Source: Oenanthe sinensis | Lineage: Eukaryota > Streptophyta > Magnoliopsida > Apiales > Apiaceae | DNA: 64,000 nucleotides | NCBI GenBank assembly: GCA_028671895.1 | Contig: CM053802.1 | Coordinates: forward strand, 13,461,631-13,525,630 | Direction of reading: 5' to 3' | Shown here: piece after piece, positions 58,330-64,000 of the stretch | Layout: each line of letters starts with the position of its first letter | Position numbering within the stretch: position 1 is the stretch's first letter | The notes under the pieces: generated by a model | What the model saw: the letters and a program-made list of their open reading frames with translations, nothing else | What the model was told of the DNA's origin: nothing | Databases searched by the model: none | Made by a program: the position numbers and the translations under genes

Positions 58330-60580
58330 TAAACTAATTCAATTATAATTTGTAGGGCTGAGCGAATCCGAGTTGTTCGATTTTGGATCCAATTCGTTAA
58401 AAACGAATATAACTTGTATAAAAAATTTGTGAATTTGAATTTTATTTTATAATTCAAACGAATACCGAGTTGAATCTTGTCAATTAAATATTCGGTCATA
58501 TTTATTTTTAGGTGTTCAAATAATTTTAAAATACTCGAATATATATTTATTATACGTAGTCGATTCAAATTCGTAAGTTATATATATTATTATATTAATA
58601 TAATATTTAATATTTATTTTAAAATAATACTCCACAAAATGATCACATTTTAATTTTTAGTAAACAATTAATTCTCCGGACAACTAGTTCTCATTTGAAT
58701 CTAGTCTGGCAACACCTCTAATTAATTAAATAATGATTTTCATAAAACACAATTTTATATACATACACATAAAATTTAATAATATATTTATAAATGAAAA
58801 TATATAATAGATAAATGTGTATATATATATATATATATGAATTTTTAAATAAAATTTTAACATAAACTGAATTCATTTGCATTTACTCAAACTTATATAA
58901 CCAATTCATTAAGTTTGTTTTAATTTTTTATAAACTATTTAAATATCAAATTTTTATAAATCGATTTGATCGACCGGAATGAGGGTGGAATGGTTCAATT
59001 TAATCGATTTGACCAGCCCAGTGTCCAATATACTTGCGAGGATATATTTTAATCAATTCATAAATTAAATTATTTTATATTTTTAAAAATAAAGATAATT
59101 TATTATAAATCCTATCAAAATTTTACAAAAAATTGTTATAATTAAATATTAATTTATATTAAAATACTAATAAAAATAAATATTAGTATAAAAAGTTTGT
59201 TGGAGACTTATTTAAATTGAAGACCTGAATGCTAAATATAAGTCGTTGAATTAATATAATATAAATGATCTAGGCCATCCATCATATCTCTTCTTTAATA
59301 TAAATATAAATATATGTAAATACTCATTAATATATATTTTTAAATTTTAAATAGAGTATAAATTGAAAACACGCATGTCACCATTTCATAATTTATTATA
59401 AATAATATAAGACATATATATGATCTCTTACTGTATTTAAAATCTTTCTTATAACTTTCGTTTATAATTTATCTTACCAGAATTGTTTTGAAACTAATGC
59501 AATAACTAGAAAAGTTGTTAAAAAACAATTTTGAATTAATAAAATATATTATTTGTTGACAAATAAATTGTTTGACAATAAAATAAGACATGTTCCGCTA
59601 GCAGAACAAAATGCTAAATTATAGTATAAAATATTTTCCAAGAATGTAAATCCCATGTTTTCATATTTTACGGAAAAGTAACTATAAATTTCATTATCAA
59701 ACTTTTTAAAAAAATATATTTTTTATATTATATACCAAAACATAAACATATAAGAAATACCACTGAAAAGCCGTTCAAGTTTTATAACAGAATTGTTTCC
59801 AATTTATGTTTTTTACATCACAATAATTTTAAATAATAATATTCAATGAACTTTTAATTGTTATCCTTGAATAATAATATAATTTTACAATTTATGGAAT
59901 AGAGATATTTTGATAATTTTTCAAAAATATCCCCAACCGATAAGATAGTAAATTTTATTAAGTAAATGTTACTTTTTTTAATTTAAACTAAATGTAACTG
60001 TATTGTTAAAAACAATTTGATTGAAAATTTAATTTGATTTTAATCGTATTTTTTAATTTTTAATATATATTATATTATTATTATAGTCGAAAAATTAAAA
60101 AATTTGATCGGTATGTAAGTAAGGTACTGAGCCATGGGCATAATAATATACATTTTTATATTAAATATAATTTTACTTATTATAACATTGATCCAAATAT
60201 ATACATATTTATATTAACTAAAATTTTATTTTAGACATGTTCAAATTATAATAGAATAGTTCGTATCATACTTAACCTTTATAAGCCCAAATAATATATA
60301 TATTTATTAAAAATTATTTATTATATATATATTTTTTAACTTTTATCAAAATAACTATTTTAATTAATTTATTATCATTAACATCGTTATTAATTTATAT
60401 AAAATATAACAATATAACATGTATATTATCATAAATTTTTAATATTATAAAATTTTATAATAATATTATATTAAAAAAATATATAATATAAAAAATTAAT
60501 TTAGTTAAGTATTAATCCCTTGCCACGGTTACAAGCTTGTTGTATAGTAGTAATATTATATGTATTTAAATTTTATTAAC
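58330..60580. other. AT-rich intergenic DNA
   Basis: No gene is seen. A string at 58348 ('tagggctgagcgaatccgag') looks like the start of a hAT-type element, but no right end with a matching duplication could be fixed. The rest is near-pure AT. Confidence 0.5.
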
Positions 60581-60605
60581 AACATCGGGCGCATCAAGAG
60601 AGTCA

Positions 60606-60648
60606 CCCCCCCCCCCCCCCCCCCCCCTCTCTCTCACACACACACACA
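60606..60648 (+). repeat. Compound C-run/(CT)n/(CA)n microsatellite
   Basis: A homopolymer of about 20 C is followed by CT and CA repeats, 55-100 bases before the importin start codon, so it probably lies in the core promoter or 5' UTR. The length is prone to sequencing error. Confidence 0.9.
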
Positions 60649-60704
60649 TCTGGGAGCTAAAATCCAGGGTTTTAGAGCTTTACCAATCAATCTTCAATTC
60701 AATA

Positions 60705-63700
60705 ATGGCAGAAGAAAGCCCAGCTTCTCACAAAAGAGACCCTATCAAGTCCTCAGGTCAACTCCTTTCTGTTGAAATTAGAAACTCTTGTATGCTTGAT
60801 TCGACTAGGTATATTATTGAACTAATAATTGGTCTATTTTGTATAGATGTTCAAATTCTTTAGCTATATTTGTTTGCAGTGATTATAGACCTTGGACTAC
60901 TATTGATTACTTTTTACTTCATTTTTCGGGACTGTTAATTTCATTTTTTTCCGAGGTATTATTATTTTAACAGAAATGAACTCAATATCAATTAAAATTT
61001 AAAGACTAATTCTAGTATAATTTACTATAACTATAGAGCGGTAAATAATATCAATGTCATGACATAGTTGATAAAGTTGATGTGACCATTGTTATCACGA
61101 AGTCGACACGAAGGTCCTAGGACGCCAGGCCTTTTTGATGCCCGATTTGGCACTGTGATAACCATGATTATGGTGTACAATCGCATGATTCGATCAATGA
61201 AAATATACAAGAAAGGGACAGAGATGAATTTAATATTGAGATGTATTACTTGGCTTGATTTTTTCATCACTTGTGTTTTTATTTGCTTGGACATGTTTGA
61301 TATTTGGTATCTGCATGGTATTGTGTGTAAATATGCTTCATTTGAACTCATTACTCTATTACTTCTAATTTAAATTGTGAAATTGATATATTTAGCAACA
61401 TTATATATTAAATCTAGTAAATATATGTATATGAACAACTTGTTGACTTTTTATGACTAGTGGAGCGACGTGTCGACTAGTCTTCTCGAAGGTAGTGGGG
61501 TGTTAAGGCTCGGCTTGGCGCCGTAATAACCATGGCGTGTTCCGGCTATACGTATCTTAATTAATAATTTTTCAGATTAATGTGTTATTCACCAACTGTA
61601 TTAGCTTTTCCTGTGGGATGGATGGATGGATATTAAGTTCTATGTGGTCTACAGTTGGACATGTTGCAGCACAACGGAGAAAGCAACACGCAGTTACAAT
61701 CGGGAAAGAACGAAGAGAGGCGCTTGTGCGAACTAAGCGACTCTGTAGGGTGGGAGTTAGTAGTGATATTGATGTTCCTATAGAGAATGACATGATGATT
61801 GACGAAGACCAATCCATTTTGGAGGCGCAGACTTCAGCAGCTGTTGAAGAATTAAAACTTTCTATTGCCTATCAGTAAGTGATTTCTCATGCTAAGAAAT
61901 GTAATTCAAATATTAAGAGCTTCTTTAGGGGTATTTCTCAACATCCTTAGTTTGTGGATTTCAATGATGTTTATTTACATCTAATATCCGATGTATGTGC
62001 AAATATCCTGAGTTGGTTTTCCAGTGTTGTAAGCTGTATTTTCTTGCGTCATGAATTCAAGTACTGTTGCTAGCTATTTAATCGAAATATATGTTGCTAG
62101 CTATTTAATCGAAATATATGTTGCCACAAAAGACTTGAAAGAAAATTCGTGGTGAGGCGGAAAAAGCGCTCAAGTGAAAAGAAAATTGAACACATATTGG
62201 ATTCGAGGACAAAGATTTAAATAATTGATAAACGTCACAAGACTATACTAGTATAGAAACTAATGTTTTGCTTGCATCTTAGTATATTATATAGTGGAAT
62301 GCCCAAAATGAAATAGGTAATGAAGATATTGCCAATTTATTATTTGTATATGTATATTGTATATACCTTTCTCTCTAGGGTCTGATTAGATGCATGCGCA
62401 TATCGAGTCTAATTGCTAATCTGTAAGCGAACTGTTATCACTAATATATGTAGCTTAAATTTTTTTTTTTTGCCCATTTTCTTTATGAATAAAATATAAT
62501 TGCATGAAGGATAACTTGCACTATGTCTTGCTTAAACGAGCTCCATGTTTTTGAAGAATTGATTGCAATTTGCTTTCTTATACTGGTGCATTACTTTGAG
62601 TTGCCACTTCATTTTTCGCAGGATGTGGTGATTCACTGGCAGAAATTTATATTGGAGTATAAGATCTTCTCTTTGTTGTTTGTAGGGGCAGAGGTGCTAT
62701 TCATAAGAAGGTGGCTGCTTTGCGTGAATTAAGGCATTTGTTGTCTAGATCAGAGTTCCCTCCCATTGAAGTTGCCATCAGTTCAGGCGCAATAAGTCTC
62801 CTTGTGCAGTGCCTCTCATTTGGCTCCCTGGATGAGCAGGTCAAAAGAAAATTCTGATTCACTACCAGTGTGTACCTCACATCTTCAGAATATTTGTGTA
62901 ACTTGCTAGATGATATGAGAACTTTTTAAAATTCAAATAGTTTTCCCTTTATTTAGCAAGAAAGTATTTCTCACATAATATCCATAGGCATCTCTTGTGT
63001 GCTCATATTCGGCATGATGACACCTCTTTTCATTTTAATGATCGCTTATTTCCCTCCTTGTAGTTTCACTCAAATATATCTTATTGCATGCCTATTCGTA
63101 CTTATTCTTCTCTTGTTCCATTAGCAAGTACAATGTCATTTCAAATAGCCTACACCAATGACCTAGGCATTGCATGTAATTTTATTGATAACCAATGTAA
63201 GTATGTATGGTATTCAAGGTCGTGTGAAATTTTACTGGGAAAGTTCTTGTGAAAATAATATTGTTGTTCATCTCCTTATCTTGTGTATCGCAGTTGCTTG
63301 AAGCGGCTTGGTGCCTTACGAACATAGCTGCAGGAAAGCCAGAAGAAACAAAAGCTTTGTTACCTGCATTACCGTTGCTTGTTGCTCATCTTGGAGGTTA
63401 GTGATGTGTGACTACCCCATTTAAACAGAATCATTAGATTATAATTGGTTTATTGAAGCTCTTAAGCTTAGTAGTGACATAACATATCAATTGTAGAGTT
63501 GAATTTTAAGGTTTCAGATGTCAAGTATCCTTCAAGCAAGTAGACATGCACCTGATAGCTATAAGTATTAGAAGTTAATTATTAAAATTGTTATTTCTGA
63601 GATTTGAGATTCCGTTCCAAACTATGTATATTGCATCTTTCTTCCCCTTTATCTTTCCTCCTACTATGAGACCAAATATGTGCTTGTATCCTACCTTCTG

Positions 63701-64000
63701 ATTCACTTAATTTTGCATTTAAGACGTAAAATGCACAATCTTTATTAATTTTTAGAAGTAAACTATATTTCCGTAGTCTAGAACATGCGATTCTTTCTTA
63801 GGGGTGAGGTACTCTATATATATGTAAACCTGCCAGTCTGCCACAATCTTCTATTTAACTAGTGTTCTTTTTCCTTGCATGATGTTCGAATTTGAACAAT
63901 TAAATACGAATCTAAACTCTTTATTAAAAGTTGAAGTCCTTACAGTGGAATGCTGTATAACCCAATTTTGGCTATTGCTTATCTATTTATGATTTAAATT
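60705..64000 (+). CDS. IMPA9: Importin subunit alpha-9 (IMPA-9), 5' part; continues past the window
   Basis: Exons seen: 60705-60756, 61655-61874, 62686-62839, 63294-63396; about 176 residues, in frame, with the next exon outside the window. The start MAEESPASHKRDPIKSSVGH leads into the importin-beta-binding region with basic AAQRRKQHAVTIGKERREAL and RTKRLCRV. Then come IDEDQSILEAQTSAAVEELK and the first armadillo repeats (ELRHLLSRSEFPPIEVAISS, LEAAWCLTNIAAGKPEETKA). Importin alpha carries NLS cargo with importin beta through nuclear pores. The short basic N-terminus and the VEELK wording fit the divergent IMPA-9 branch (At5g03070). Intron 1 (about 0.9 kb) contains transposon-like sequence. 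Confidence 0.92.

Noticed and set aside
58348..59022. Possible hAT element with TAGGGCTG-like ends
   Set aside because: Candidate right ends near 58717 and 59022 pair only weakly, and no 8-bp duplication agrees.

Overview
This window is nuclear DNA from a flowering plant, most likely a eudicot. It is AT-rich, its genes have short exons with GT-AG introns, and its gene families are classic angiosperm nuclear ones: a miR172-regulated AP2 factor, NF-YB, P-class and E-class PPR proteins, ICR/RIP, IRX9, polyubiquitin and importin alpha-9. Transposon relics fill most of the intergenic space. I cannot name the species from the sequence.

Layout. 1-6000 holds no gene I can name. 6030-8594 (+) is a ten-exon euAP2/TOE-type gene with a miR172 site in its last exon. 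8.6-16.4 kb is a gene-free, AT-rich tract with a minisatellite carrying telomere-like motifs. 16687-21532 (+) is a five-exon NF-YB gene with a Mutator-like element in intron 4. 23476-25671 (+) is an intronless HCF152 orthologue. 26697-29902 (-) encodes an ICR/RIP coiled-coil ROP effector, with a leader exon ending at 30926. 31-43 kb is a transposon-rich block. It holds a MULE-like element whose interior is mitochondrial rRNA sequence, a young short LTR element, a SINE inside an LTR inside an inverted-repeat element, pieces of an RNase P POP4-like gene beside an ankyrin-protein-like first exon, and a small TIR element. 44601-46833 (-) is a TIM14/PAM18 gene with a 1-base frameshift near its 3' end. 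47557-49473 (-) is an IRX9-type GT43 gene. 50.7-51.6 kb is a MITE split by a TRIM. 51663-53966 (+) is an E-class PPR gene orthologous to At3g53360. 54409-54932 is a hAT-like element. 57028-57717 (-) is a three-unit polyubiquitin gene with a leader intron. 60705 to beyond the window end (+) is the 5' part of importin alpha-9.

The genes are independent housekeeping or developmental loci; there is no operon or gene cluster. The most unusual object is 31662-32654: a perfect 9-bp target duplication and matching terminal inverted repeats enclose mitochondrial 26S and 18S rRNA fragments. Two other loci deserve attention: the POP4/ankyrin composite at 40.2-41.5 kb, and the NF-YB exon duplication that leaves two in-frame acceptors.
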